A stretch of DNA of 64,000 nt, from assembly GCA_033085395.1 (NCBI GenBank), contig JANQBS010000104.1, positions 1 through 64,000 of the forward strand, read 5' to 3'. How positions within the stretch are numbered: the first letter of the stretch is position 1; the number at the start of each line of letters is the position of its first letter. Shown here piece after piece: positions 12,185 to 24,353 of the stretch. Below the pieces are notes generated by a model. The model was not told the DNA's origin and did not search any database. It saw only the letters and a program-made list of their open reading frames with translations. Source of the DNA: Xanthoparmelia taractica. Taxonomy: Eukaryota > Ascomycota > Lecanoromycetes > Lecanorales > Parmeliaceae. A program made the position numbers and the translations under genes.

Positions 12185-13537
12185 TATTTTCAAGTGCTCT
12201 ATCCCAAAGCGATTCTGGGTGTCTCCGTGGCTGGACAAAGACGTGGTTTGTGGAGAAATCCAATATAGCGTGCTCCTCTGGCACATGCTCCCCTAGGGAA
12301 TACTCCCCACCATTGACGGGGTATATATTTGGAGTACTCCCCCATCATATACTCCCTTGGCCCACGTACTTTCCTGGACACATTCCTACCTCATTTTGGA
12401 GGAATATAACGTATTCCCCCCATTTGCAGAGATATGTAAAAGTAAGTACCGCCGACTTTGCACATGAATATCTCCCAAGGTGATATTGATGTCGTTTAAA
12501 CCTAAGGGTTCTGTTTGGCGGAGCGGGGAGGGAGAGAGGGAGAGGGAGAGGGAGAGGGAGAGGAAGAGGGGAGGAGGGAGACAAGAGATAGGGGGACACT
12601 CTGCTTGCCGAACTAAGTGCAAAGGTACACCACCGTACGTCAAGAAATCATCTTTTGACACGGCAGTGTCTCGCGAATCGTTGATTCCGTCATCATTGCA
12701 AAGAAAGGATTGTCGAGCAAATTCTGTTTACCCGCATCTACCCACCTCGTGCTCCCCGTTAGCGGAGGCAACCATGGAACTTGGTACAGGCATCCTCATG
12801 CCAACCAATCACGCAGTGCTAAGAAGATGGATTCCATCTGTCAGCGGTTCCCATGTCCTTGAAGGAGTACACCGCAGCTTGTTGCCCGCCGTAGCTCTTG
12901 AAAGCGGGAGATATGGCGTATGCTCTTGGCTCGATCTCTGAGGGACTGAGTGAAGATCAGGGAGGTAATTAGAGAAGTCTATCATCGGCTCAAAATCTAC
13001 TTAGAGTCCCTGGGCGGGGCGTTAGTTATACCATAGATCACTTCACGACAGACTGTATAATTCCCTCTACCCATTCTCCTCGGACAAGGGCGCACGTATA
13101 TCGTTAGGAAGATGGATAATTAGCATATAGAAGCCCGTTTCTTCTTGGGGTACGAGTACCGGGCGACACGATAACGAATGTATGGATACTTGCTACGAAT
13201 GAGAAGATGGTGTTGACGAGGGAGTAAAATAGAATAATGTCATCCTTGCTTTATTTACTAGAAGAACAAACTTTGTGCTGTGTCGGTAACGAATTTCTCG
13301 GAAAGGAGAGAGAACGGAGGAAGAAACCTTTTTACTGATTCGTTGTTCGTTATCAACTCAGGAGAACCGGCAACTTGAAGCACATGTTCATCAGAAACAA
13401 AAGTCCTTCTTCCCTGACCCCCCCCCTTCCCTTCCCCTTCTGCATCTCGAGAACCACATGCCATATCCAACCCCTTAACCATCCAGCCTTTCCATCCCTC
13501 ACATTCTGCATCCCCTCAACATCCGCACCCCCATCCC
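12185..13537. other. Intergenic region with purine microsatellite
   Basis: No convincing gene. It contains several TACTCCC/GGAGTA words at 12290-12420 and a GA-rich tract at 12523-12590. A C9 run lies near 13420. Confidence 0.5.
12523..12590. repeat. (GGGAGA)n purine-rich microsatellite
   Basis: About 65 bases of GGGAGA/GGAGAG repeats on the plus strand, degenerating at both ends. Confidence 0.85.
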
Positions 13538-13998
13538 CTAAACAACCGCCGCCGGCGTCGAACTACACACATTCACCGTCGTGGTCTCCTGCGCGTAATC
13601 GGTCACCGTCGTAACCGGGACGGCCTGCAACTCGTCATCAGTAGATACTCCACATGTTTTCGCAGACTTCAAGAAAAGAATCATATCATACAGGCCCATT
13701 TCCGCAAATATTCTCCGTAACGATATCCTGACAGCCGTGGCAATCAAAGGAGCTAGTCGCGGTCACGGTGCCGGGCTGTTCGAACACGGTGACGGTTGCG
13801 GTCGCGACCAAAGGTCCGCATCTTGTGGCGGTGAAGGTGCAGGGTTCGATTGGGCCGCCTTGGGCGGAGCTGTGTTTGTGAGTGAGTGGGATGTTTAGAG
13901 GAGGGGGTATGGGTGGTAGTGGTGGTGGTATGGGATGGGATGATTTACATTGTTGTTGCGCAGGCGATGAGGCTTGCGGCGATTGAGAGGGATTTCAT
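13538..13998 (-). CDS. Small secreted cysteine-containing protein
   Basis: Three exons on the minus strand: 13998-13949, 13869-13692 and 13624-13538. The introns are 79 bp (GTAAAT..ACAG) and 67 bp (GTATGA..CTGATGA..GCAG), and phases are consistent. The product is 104 residues. It starts MKSLSIAASLIACATTISA, a classic signal peptide with likely cleavage after residue 17-19. The mature part has six cysteines (27, 34, 60, 63, 72, 96), a CHGC pair and Thr/Val-rich stretches (ATVTVFEQPGTVTAT, TTVTDYAQETTTV). Such composition fits cell-wall-associated or effector-like secreted proteins. I recognise no named family. The long T/A homopolymer upstream at 14262 lies outside the gene. Confidence 0.65.
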
Positions 13999-16344
13999 TT
14001 TTGTTTAGGAGAAGGTCTTGAGTTGATAGATGGCTGATATAGGTAAGATGGGATGGACCTGGACGTGAATCGGGAGAAAGATAGATCTGAGGAGTTGCTG
14101 TTTGAACGATGACCGTAAACGCACACTTCCATGGAGGGAACGAGGCCTTATGTACCCATGCTGTTAGAGAGAGACCGCAAAAGAGTGTTTTCAGCTCCGT
14201 CTGATGCCTTTGTCGAGGACCGAAAGCTGATGTGAGATCCGAGGCAGAGTTGGGTAAATGGAAAAAAAAAAAAAAAAAAAAAAAAAAGAAAAACAAATCT
14301 TCGCTGTATTGACGGCATACTCGAGGCCATGTATATCTCAGCTGACTTATTACCTGTATATTATCGAGCTATACGCGAGCTGACCAATAAGAACCCAAAT
14401 CTTCCTGACAAAGGATCTGCTCAGGTTCGACTCCATATTACGATCTTGTATCGCTGGGAATGTAAGAAATACAGGAAATCAATGAAACAGACGGTAAAGA
14501 AGATTCGTATCTGGCCGATTGGTCGCTTTGGACATCTGCGCATGCCATCTTCGCCGTGATCACACGATTGATCTGAGACCTTGACGACCAGAATTATCGA
14601 TGTCATGGGATAGCCCACCTGCACGTAGGTTTAATTCAACTAGAGTAATCTGACACTTGTGCAGTTAGCTTGCAGTTTGTCGGGTCAGCCAGTGATACCT
14701 GTCAGAGGCAAGTAAAAGACGTGCCCAAAGAGCTCATCGGATCACCTTTCGAGAAGATGGGTTCTTCCCAGGAAGCCGTCTGGCGTGTTAGGATCATCAT
14801 CTGGTGTCACAAGTCACAGAAGCGCAGTAGCCTCTCATCGAGGGGCTGGGGTGGGCGTACAAGCTCGGGCTGCCTGATTCTAAGTCCTCATTGTGGCCGC
14901 AGTAGTCTGGTGTCCCGTCGAGGATAGGAGATATCTAACGAGCAGATATCTTACTCTCCCCTCATGTTACCTAAGTATGGAGAGCACTGGATGGATTATG
15001 TCGGGGTGTGTACGTCTCGTCATTCAAAATTTCGAGTGCAACTGTTTGCATGGACAATGGAAGTTGTGTAAGTTGAAGCCGCGTTTATCCAAAAGGATTG
15101 TTCAAAGCGTCGCTAAAAGTAATGCGCATCTCCGAAAAAATCGGTCACACCGGCGGAGACTGAGCCTCATTTTGATATGGAAATGAGTAGTGGATGCCTA
15201 TTGGTTGACACTGAGTCTCGTAGGCAAAAATTCCTTGTCCGGCCGTTGACATGGCGTAAGCAACTCCATAATCTGTGCCTGGCTCGCGCGGGTAAGGTGC
15301 TGCCAGTGGTAGTCGAGCCAGCTACTTGATAAACGGCCATATCCAAAATCCCTAGGCTTCTTCTGATTCCGGACTTGTTATAGAAGCTGATCTCGGATGC
15401 AGCGCGGCTCCGACCCTCCAAGCAAGAGAACGCCGCTTGACTCAGAGACTGCTCGCCACCTTTATGATAAAAAGAAACCGTTCAGTAGACTACCTGCTCG
15501 GATCTTATTGCTTACTACAAGCCTCCTAAGGTTTACAAATCGCTCAACTCAAAGCCTTGAGTGGGATTGTTAGAGCCTCGCGTAGACTACAGCATCTGTA
15601 CTATCTCACTCCTAAGGTGCATAATGAATCGGCCGTGTCTGTACTCCGCTGTTTTTCGCCAGATCTTTATTGAGGGACCATATTTCGCAACTTGAGTCTG
15701 GATAACCGAGGGTCGGGCGACATTGGCCACCTCGTACCTCGGCAAGGTCTAAAGTACCAATCTGACATAATTCCCTCAACGGTGATACGGAGCCGGAGCC
15801 TTGTCCGTCCAACATTTTGTAGACTTCGGAGCTCATATGGTCTTCTCGTGCTCCGCTCTGCGCCGGCGAATCTAAAAACGCGATCCGTCTATCCTTTATC
15901 CGATGTGCGACAAGGAAAAGATTGAATGTAAAACGTTGCCCTTTCAGCGTTCCGCGTTATTTCTTGCGATTAAGGTTCTGACCCGTAGCCATTCCAGGCT
16001 TTGAAACTGCGGTCTGCCAATCCAGCAACTTCTTGAGGGGGCAGATGGGTATGTAATATACTCAACACTGTGACCTGTAACCTTGCGCGTGCGAAAATTC
16101 CCAAGCAGAACAGGCGCAGAACGGGGCAGCCGAAAACCAGTACACCTTGCATATAGACAGACTTACCTCATCTCGCCCCTATATGAACAGACGACGTTTG
16201 GTAGGCAAAACTATTCAGAAAAGGTAGAAGTGAGGTGGAAGAGTGCACCCATACATCTAAACTGCCTCTATGCAACCCGGTCTTATATGCAATCCAACGT
16301 CTATTGAGATTGCCACGCCAAAACACTCTCTCCAACTGTCATAT
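13999..16344. other. Intergenic region
   Basis: Between the secreted-protein gene and the 3' end of the purine gene. I see only short frames without features. It contains an A26 homopolymer at 14262-14287. Confidence 0.5.
14262..14287 (+). repeat. Poly(A) homopolymer
   Basis: A run of 26 adenines followed by GAAAAAC. It could be the tail remnant of a retroposed sequence or simple slippage; no body of a retroposon is visible. Confidence 0.9.
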
Positions 16345-18533
16345 CTAATGTGCGTCATTCAGATTGTGCAAGCTGACATCTTGACTCGGCGTAGGGCTTG
16401 GCGCGAATGACTCATCTTGGTCGTTGCTACGCCTGAGCTCATTTCCGTTGACCGATAGCTTCCTATGGCCAATCGCCCCATTAGAGGTTGGAAGCGCGAA
16501 TTGCCTATCGATATTGACCTCCACGCCATCAGTAGCCTTCTGAATCTCTTCGTGATTCGTTGAATTTCCCGCAACCGCTTTTTTTACTTTCCGGCTTTGC
16601 CCGCGAAGCTGTTCCAGATGCAGGAAATAGGTATCGTCCACCGGCGTCACATACTTGCCACAGAAAACGCCAACTTCGAAGTCCAGAAAGTTCCTTGGTC
16701 TCGCACCGTCCACGACAGCCTCTGCGCATGCCGCCTTAAGGTCATCGAGGTTCTGATAGATGACTTTATCGGCACCAATATGCTCAGCAATCGCATCTGC
16801 GGACCTGTGATGGGCTAGTAACTCTGAAGGCGAAGCGAGGTCGATACCGTAGATGTGCACATTAGTAATTGGTGGCGCACAGCTTGCGAAGAACACACGC
16901 TTCGCTCCTGCTTCCCTAGCCATGAGCACGATCTCCCTCGATGTCGTACCGCGTACGATACTATCGTCAACGAGCAACACGTTCTTTCCTGCGAACTGCT
17001 CTTCCATTGCATTCAATTTGCGTCGCACGCCCTTCTCTCGTGTGCGTTGACTGGGCATGATGAAAGTCCCTAAAAGAATTTCGTAGTTAGCACTGCTCCT
17101 TCAAAAAGCCTTGTCTGAACTACAAGCCGTTCTTGGGAAGCTGAAGTTCTGATGTGACTTAAGAATAGAAGGGGCAAGTAAAGCTTGAAGTTTGACTGAC
17201 GAAAGACGTATCGATTCTTGCAAAAGCCTAGAGCAAAGGGCTTTTTGAGGGCTTTCGAAACGTTTTGAGCGGATGGGATTGCGGTTTCAGGAATGGGTAT
17301 CACAACGTCGATGGAGACCAGCTCAGAAGGCGAGAGGGCGGATCGGATCGTGCAGGCAAGCTTTGTGCCCATGTGCTCGCGGGAGCGGGCGACAGAGATG
17401 TTGTCGAGAATTGAGTCTGGGCGAGCGAAATAGACGTATTCCTGTTCGTTAGGCTATTAGCATGAACCGCTACCGTTTGATACGGGACTTACGAAGATGT
17501 CTGGTGCATAGGCTTTCTGTTCCTGGATTTGAAAGAAGACGGGTTCGTGGCCTCGTTGTATTATGACTGCTTGTCCGGGAAGTATGTCTACGATGTTTTT
17601 GTAGCCGAGAAATTTGAGGGCTACGCTTTCCGATGCCATCATGTAGTCCATGCCTGATCCCTTGTCTGAAGGTCGAGAGCCTAATACGAGTGGACGGATA
17701 CCGTAAGAGTCTCGGAATCCCATAAGGCCGAAACCTGGACCAAGTTACATGTAAAGTCCTCAAGCTAAGCAGGATAACTGACCAGCAAGCATAGCACAAC
17801 ATGCCCAGCCCCCTTCACAGCGCGCATACATCCTCCTTAGAGCCGCAAAGATATCTTTGTCGTTAACACGCGCCTTGCCAGTCTCATTGAGCTCAAATGC
17901 AAACACTAAAATATGTTAACATGGGGAGCAGTTTGTAATTCTTGTGCCCATTATAATACCATTAAGCATAAGCTCGCTGTCGCTCTCGGTATTGATGTGC
18001 CGAAAAGCTTCCAGATCCAAGAACTCCCTCAGCTTCGTTGCGTTAATCAGCGTGCCGTTGTGGGCAAAGCAGATACCCTTTCAGAGACCAACATCAGCAT
18101 TTGCTCCAAGCTTGATTTGAGTCATCCTACGTAAGGGCTGTTGACGAAGAATGGCTGAGCTTCAGCATTCGCATAGCTGCCAGCTGTTGGATATCTGAGA
18201 TGGCCGATGCCCATCCACCCGGGGAGATCTGCCACTCTTGCCCCATCGGCACCAAACACCTTGGAGGCCAAGCCATTGCCTTTGCATTGGTATATTCTTC
18301 CTCGTGGCCCACATGTAGCAATACCCTTTAGAGATGCAGAGTCAGCGCCGTTCAACAGAAGGTTGGCAACAGCTCAAAATGAGTATCCAGAGCGTGAGTT
18401 GGATAAGAATGAGAAGGGAACTTACGCATGCATCTTGGCCGCGGTGCTGGAGAACGTAGAGGGCTTCATGGAGCTCGCTGGCGGCAGATGTTTCTGATGG
18501 CTGAGCGTGGAGTATCCCAATGATGCCGCACAT
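16345..18533 (-). CDS. ADE4: Amidophosphoribosyltransferase (glutamine PRPP amidotransferase)
   Basis: First committed enzyme of de novo purine synthesis, converting PRPP and glutamine to 5-phosphoribosylamine in the cytosol. Seven exons on the minus strand: 18533-18426, 18325-18131, 18077-17960, 17905-17783, 17734-17493, 17441-17201, 17069-16345. All junctions are GT..AG and phase-consistent, giving 583 residues, a normal length. The start MCGIIGIL exposes the catalytic Cys2 of the class II glutaminase after Met removal. YVLQHRGQDAC, GHLRYPTAGS and CFAHNGTL are glutaminase motifs. The C-terminal half has NRYVFRTFIMPSQRTRE and the PRPP-binding block VLLVDDSIVRGTTSREI. A fungal-type hydrophilic tail ends the protein. 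The ATG of MCGIIG is chosen because the cysteine must be residue 2. Confidence 0.96.
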
Positions 18534-18737
18534 GGTTGCGGTCTGAATTTTTGTTGGTCCATTGATAAGCTTGCAGAAGTACTCATGTATGATGTCGGGG
18601 TTAAAAATTTTGTGACGATATCGGCCGCTAATTATAAGCGATCCAATTATATAGCTTAGTCTATGATTTAGATTGCTGGATAAGAGCCTCATGGAGCTAA
18701 AATTAGAAGTACGCTGCGCGCCATAGCGTGGATACCC

Positions 18738-18834
18738 GGTTCACCCCACCTCCCGAACGCCCAAGCTGCCAGCCCTATCTTGACCGTTGAATATAGGGCT
18801 AGGTGTTCGGAGGTGCAATTTGTCCGGGGGCGTG
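18738..18834 (+). repeat. MITE-like inverted-repeat element, copy A
   Basis: Begins GGTTCACCCCACCTCCCG and carries AGCCCTAT, then ATAGGGCT about 20 bases later. The flanks of that palindrome also pair (CACCTCCCGAAC with GTTCGGAGGTG). Related sequences occur at 62717-62812 and in reverse at 53951-53976. Confidence 0.6.
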
Positions 18835-19173
18835 TTTTGCATTACGGTTAGAGTTTTGTATAAGATTAAGGCTTAACCCTACTTTGTACTAACCTTTGCC
18901 CCACAGGGTCACGTGGTACTAGCGAGCCACCTGAAGTCATAATCTGATGAGCTGAAATGCGCTTGAGGCAATACAACATAATGTAAGAAGAGTTTGAAAT
19001 GAATATAAGAGTATAAGGAAACTAACACATATCTACATTACTAATACCTTGAGGCATACAAGTAGTAGGGAAGGCGCATAAGCAATGGTGAAGAATATCG
19101 ATTCTACAGTAGGCGCTTTGGGGTGTGCCTCTCCATGGTATGTCGATGCAGACAAAGGCCCGCATTAACCATT

Positions 19174-19641
19174 CTATGGTGCTTGTGAGATGTGGAGATG
19201 TCTTGCATAAACTTTATACGTTTTAGTACTACCTTCTTCTGCTACTTCCCCTAATACCTCTCTTATTGATTCCCAAGTCGCTGGCGAGACATTAGCGATA
19301 CTCGGCTGGGGCCTGAAATGGCATAGTACTGCGTTCCATTGATGCTTCTTTTATGACTACTCTTGTTGTTACTACTGCTTACGAGATCACTATAGAGGTC
19401 ATGAACGCTTATTGTTGGATGCAACCATCAAGGCTAGCTCTGGCACAAACATGGCACCCAGCGATGGGCGATACGAAGATGCAGCTTGCCGTTTGACGTT
19501 CCAAAAAGTGTTAGGCTTCGAAAGACGTTTTGAGACAAGACAGAGTAATTTGTGCCAATCGAGTGGTATAATATCAACAGAATGCAACATTGGCTCAGGA
19601 GCCTCGATATCTTTGAAGACGGAATACGTCAAACTGCACAT
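19174..19641 (-). CDS. Possible small gene or gene remnant, unrecognised
   Basis: Two minus-strand open stretches have protein-like composition. The first starts MCSLTYSVFKDIEAPEPM at 19641 and runs to a stop at 19399. The second (WNAVLCHFRPQPSIANVS..) ends at the stop at 19174. An intron or a break must separate them, and I could not find a phase-consistent strong junction. It may be a decayed gene. I do not recognise the family. Confidence 0.25.
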
Positions 19642-19913
19642 ATCGGCGCGTTTGTTGTATGAGTCAGCTGCTCCGCCCCATCGGGCATGCTTCACCGAGC
19701 ATTGTGCAGCCTCGTGGTAAAGTCCCTGTGGTCTTTTCCTCCTCCGCTCTTTCTCGTCACGTATTTCCTTCCTTTCTTTTCCTTTATCTAAGTACTTCGC
19801 ACAAACTGAGCCTCTGCCTCTCTCCTAAAGCTTCGTCCAAAGGATACAAGAGAAAACAGCAAGAGTCCTGATCGAAGAATTCTCGGTTCTACATATTTGC
19901 ACTTTTCGAAGCG

Positions 19914-20325
19914 ATGACCCCAGACGAGTCCAGGAAATCCGACGGCTCTGAGCCACCAGAGAACAAGACCACGTTTAGCAGACGTCGCATAAAATGCTGG
20001 GAGCATAAACCACCTCTAGCCCTCGTCTACCGGGCGGAAAGTACTCGTCTAGATGTCGAGGAGATCAAGGATACAAACAGTAAGTCGCTAAACGCACCCA
20101 CGGCACCTTATCTCAATCAATCTTGTTCCGTGACTGATCCTCCCATCAGAAGAGTCCAACAGCTTCGAGGTCCGGCTTCCCTGGTGGCATAATACAGTTC
20201 ACGTATACATAGACATGGAAGAGCAGAAAGGGTATACGGCGACTTTGAGGCTGGGTCGTCTCGGACCGAAGAAGAACTGGCAGCGACATTTGGGTATTGA
20301 TTACAAGGTGTTTTTTGTAAAATGA
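19914..20325 (+). CDS. Small hypothetical protein, two exons
   Basis: Exon 1 is 19914-20079 and exon 2 is 20150-20325, around a 70-bp intron (GTAAGT..CTGAT..CAG), phase kept. The product is 113 residues, charged, starting MTPDESRKSDGSEPPENK. The second half, FEVRLPWWHNTVHVYI..GYTATLRLGRLGP, has alternating hydrophobic residues suggesting a beta-rich fold. I do not recognise it. There is no signal peptide, so it is probably intracellular. Confidence 0.5.
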
Positions 20326-21950
20326 GAGAAGCCAGTGTGGCCTTATTAAGAAGGAGGCCGTGTACTTGGCCCAAGTAGTGATTGTTGGAGTTGGATTATT
20401 AGAGATATAGTTCTGTCGCTCAAGAGGTCGAATAGTTACTATGTATCAATTGCGACCATGATTTTCGCATGAAACCAGCCATCTTAATCAAAAATTGTTT
20501 TTCACTAATGTAGCCCTACGCAAGAATAAGATGAAATATTCATCGCGAGATTATGTGACATCTCCTCCCTTTCAGTAAAAGCTTTTAGCTTTCCTTTTAA
20601 AAAGCCTCGGCCCAATCTTTCAACTTGTACACGAAAAATTGGGAAGATCAACGAAAATGACTCTGGCGAGACGGCGCAGAATAATAGGGCGAAGTCTCGC
20701 AAAGATTGGTACCATGTACGAACAATAAAATGCGACAAAAGCTGGGTCCGTTGAAAATTCGCTTCAGCTGGCCTGGAGCAGAAAGCAAAACTTTCCAAAG
20801 GCGCCTGCTTTGAGTAATACCTTAACGTCTTCTATCCTGGATATCTTTCTTATGATTGATATTTAGCTCCTGGCTTTAAGATAGTTTAATAGAACTTAAT
20901 ATATTGAAAGATTATAATTAAATATCAACGACTATTATATTTCGAAATAAGAAAAAACACTCAAAAAATTCGAGCAAGAAATAGCGAGGATTATAAGAAT
21001 AGATCGAAGTATATGGCAGTCAAAATAACGGCTTGTTCCTGTAGGCTCATGATATCAAAGCCTAACGTGGTCACCTTTTAACTGATTCGCTGTTGCCGTG
21101 GCGAAATACTACCGAAATGTTTTCCTTAGAATATTATATACCATCAAACGGCATATACAGAAATACTCCCTCGACCCTTTTGGAAATCTCTCGATTGCTG
21201 TTGCCACTTGGGACTAGAGCAGAATAGCGAAAGTGGTTTAGGATGGGCTGTAATTTCCTCGATTGGAGTCTTGAGTGGGAGAATTATGTTATGAGCATGA
21301 GCTCATAGGCATTCTACGCAACGAGGTATGTGGAACATCAAAGCATGATAGGATCAAGGAAGTAGAGGGAAGTAGCCATGCATAATGATCTTCTTCGTTA
21401 TGTACTTCATAAGTCCCTTGCAGAGACACTGGGTTTTCAAGTTTAAATACGCCAGTCAGACCCTGTCATCCCGTATCACATTCGAATGTTTCAATTTGCC
21501 TACTTGAGATCATGAAATACCTCTTGTCAAGAGACAATCGACCGGGGCAAGCCATGCTCAAGACAGCAAACTGTTGTCGCCCTTAGTCATCTTCATTGGC
21601 TCCATCGAAACAACATCACGTTTCTATTGTCTAGACGAATTCTCTGTCGCTTCCTTCTAGCAGATCTTGGTCAATACCTTCATCCGTCCCCTAGGAGAAA
21701 AAATCACTGTAAAGACGCGTACTCGTACCGTACATTTCTAGGCCGTTGGATCCATGAAATCATCCAGTCGAAGATTTCAGAAGGAATCTTCCGCCTCTGG
21801 GTCGTTATAGTGACGAGGGTAGGTGACCCCTTTGCTCGCTGTACTCGCCCAACTCGAATTGCTTTCCAGGCCTGATTGGTTGAGATCGGAAACATTACTC
21901 GTGTTGCCGCGATCGAGGCCCGAACTTTCATGATTAAGCGGACGTGGCAC
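20326..21950. other. Intergenic region with AT-rich island
   Basis: 20860-21030 is strongly AT-rich with TA-dense words, resembling the RIP-treated repeats at the left end. It may be a short transposon relic. No gene is supported. Confidence 0.45.
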
Positions 21951-24353
21951 TTAGCCATCGTCAAGTGTGATGGCTGGCACAGAATTTTGGTCAGGATGTG
22001 CGAGGGGTTCTGGCTGGTACCTTGGCTGATCGGACAATAGGGGCAGGGGGCTCTGACTGAACATCACTTCAAGGTAGAAACGAGGTCTTGAAATACTGGC
22101 GGCGGCGGCGGTGGTATCGTTTCGCTCTACAGTACTTGCTGATTGTGACTCAATACAGTGACTGACAGAAGGTTGTGCTTCATTCGGGAAGCTGCCAGTC
22201 CACTCTTCACCGTCAAACTCAAGTCGAAGCACAACTGAGCTCTGTGACTCCTGTCGAACTTGTAGCTTTGCAATGCTCAACCGTGATATTATCTCGCGGA
22301 CAACTCCCATATCTGTGCTGTTGCCTGCAACTGCCATATTATTGGCGTAGCATTCTGCTTGAAGGGCTACGAGTAGCCTGCGCGCTACATCCTGCATTGA
22401 AGATGAAGCTCCTCGAGGACCGGCATTATCGCCCAAAATAGGGTTTTCATCTCGAGTAGCAGCCGGGGGACCCATCAATACGTCATTATAACTCTTAGGA
22501 GTGAACGAAAATCGACCATGCTCCTCAAGTTGTATATTTAGCTGACTCGCATGAGGGTGGACGCGTTAGATTTGGCCTTCTTCAACCAAAGAATGGATTT
22601 TTGTATCTACATCTGAAGGACCAGGCGCGCCACGTAGGGCTTGAACATAACCTTCATGTGAGCAAATGGCGTTCATTGATCTGGTTGTTGAGCTCTCGTT
22701 GGTAGCGATGTAATCGCTAAAGGCGCTTCGCATTACTTTCCGTAGAGGTTCCCCGGTGCTTGAAGTAGGGCTCCAAGTCGACAGAGTAGGCGATCTGCCC
22801 CGTTTTTGGGCCAGCCGGCTGTCGGAAGTGTCAATCGTAGCCATCCAGGGGTCTTCCAAACATTCAGCAGCTGTCGGTCGCTTCTTAGGATCGTTCTGCA
22901 TCATTCGATCAATAAGACGAAGCGCTGGTTCTTTGTTGACTGCGATCCTCTTTCCACGGAGTAAAGAAACATGTGAAGCAACATCCTGAAGAAGCTCCTG
23001 TAGAACCTTGCCCAAGGCCCAAATATCAACGGCATTGGTGTACGGGTACGTTGAAAGCTGGTTTGGCGCAATTTTATTCATACATCCATCCATTTGCTTC
23101 TCAAGTGCCTTGACCGTAGGGTCGGCCTGAATCATCTCGGGGGCGATATAGCCTTCGGTTCCACAAAGCGTCTGATTCTGAGAGCCTATGCCTGCAAGAC
23201 CAAAGTCTGCGAGCTTGATGGTGAGAGTATCCGTTTCAGCATCCCATTTGATCACCAGTATATTCTGCGGTTTCAAGTCCCGATGCATAAAACCCATGCC
23301 GTGAAGGTAGTCGAGGCCTGATAACGCTTGGCGACCAATAGATCGAATACATGGCAGAGACAGATAGGAGCTGCGCCTGCCGCTTTGCCTAGCTTTCCGA
23401 TACGTCTCGAGATCATTGACGGCAAGCTCCATCACGATACATATTTTGCCACCAGGAAGTTTGAAAGCGCGCTCGTATTTGATGATATATTCCTTCTCAC
23501 ATATCGGTATATAGCACAGAACAAGTACGGACTAACTCACATGAAAAAGCCTGCTCATTATATCGACCTCTTTCATCTCCCTCTCTCCTCCTCCACTCAG
23601 GACTTTGATAGCAAAACCCTCCCCGTCTCTGATATTCAGTACCTTGTGGATCTCTCCGAAAGTCCCTTTGCCGAGTATGGCCTTACTTCTGTGTTCAGCG
23701 CCAATGCGTGGTAAATCTTCAAGAGAAGATGTCAAGTATACGGCGTTGGGGAAACCTACCCCCGCAGCATATTTTTGATAGTTCCGCTCATACTCTTCGG
23801 CGCAGTTACTGGTATCTGGAAATTCGACTATAAACTCAAATTCCCCTCCGCAATGAATAACCGTTCCAGTCATGAGAAGAAGGGACTGCTGGCTTTTCAA
23901 ACGGGCAGATCCAACCTTTATCTCGTCCAAAGCCGTGATCATAAGCGCGCCACTGTTGAAGTTGTAATGGATTCGAAAGTAGGCATAAGCCTTTTTGCCG
24001 TGGTAGGGCACTTTAACATCGGAGTCAGGCTGAGATTCGAATTCGAAACCTCGAGCAGATGGCTCTTCAGTAGTATCGAACCCAAGTCTCAGAACTCTCT
24101 GAAAAGCGGAGTATAGGCCAGGCGTGCTTTCGCGAGATGTTCTATCGTAATCGTGTAAAGCAGTGCAAGGAGAAAGGCGAGCTGTGGGGGAAAGGTCGGG
24201 GATTCCTTCTAAAGGAATATCAACAGGTTCAGGAGATGGAGCCACTTTGAATACATAAGGCTCGTTATCGAGGATATCTAATACCGCGATACCTCCGCAC
24301 TGTGGTCTAAGATATAGAATGGTTTGGGCCACGGAATTCTCTGAGTTTGCCAT
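21951..24353 (-). CDS. FHA-domain serine/threonine protein kinase
   Basis: Three exons: 24353-23541, 23495-22611 and 22523-21951, with introns GTGAGT..GAG and GTAGAT..GAG that both keep phase, giving 756 residues. Residues about 85-180 look like a forkhead-associated domain, which binds phosphothreonine. The kinase core follows from about residue 230: GKGTFG loop, FAIKVL with the ATP-binding Lys, HRDLKPQN at about 342, LADFGLAG, and GTEGYIAPE. The order FHA then kinase recalls Rad53/Cds1-like checkpoint kinases, but the whole protein is not an obvious orthologue. The last exon (a Ser/Pro-rich tail) joins by a weak acceptor. If unused, the kinase stops at 22566 and that exon is a separate gene. 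An upstream in-frame ATG at 24428 is possible. Confidence 0.8.

Larger units (their letters stand above)
18534..19913. other. Intergenic region with a MITE-like repeat and possible gene fragment
   Basis: Holds the promoter side of the purine gene, a small inverted-repeat element at 18738-18834 and a low-confidence minus-strand coding stretch at 19174-19641. Confidence 0.5.

Noticed and set aside
12480..12941. 153-codon plus-strand frame
   Set aside because: Its start lies in the GA-rich microsatellite, which opens frames artificially. The rest has no protein-like pattern.
13895..14330. Minus-strand frames beginning with many Phe
   Set aside because: The Phe run is the translated A26 homopolymer. 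The frame overlaps the signal-peptide exon of the secreted-protein gene in another phase.
14420..14445. GGTTCGACTCC-like word suggesting a tRNA T-arm
   Set aside because: No D-arm, anticodon arm or acceptor pairing could be found around it. I found no tRNA or rRNA gene in the window.
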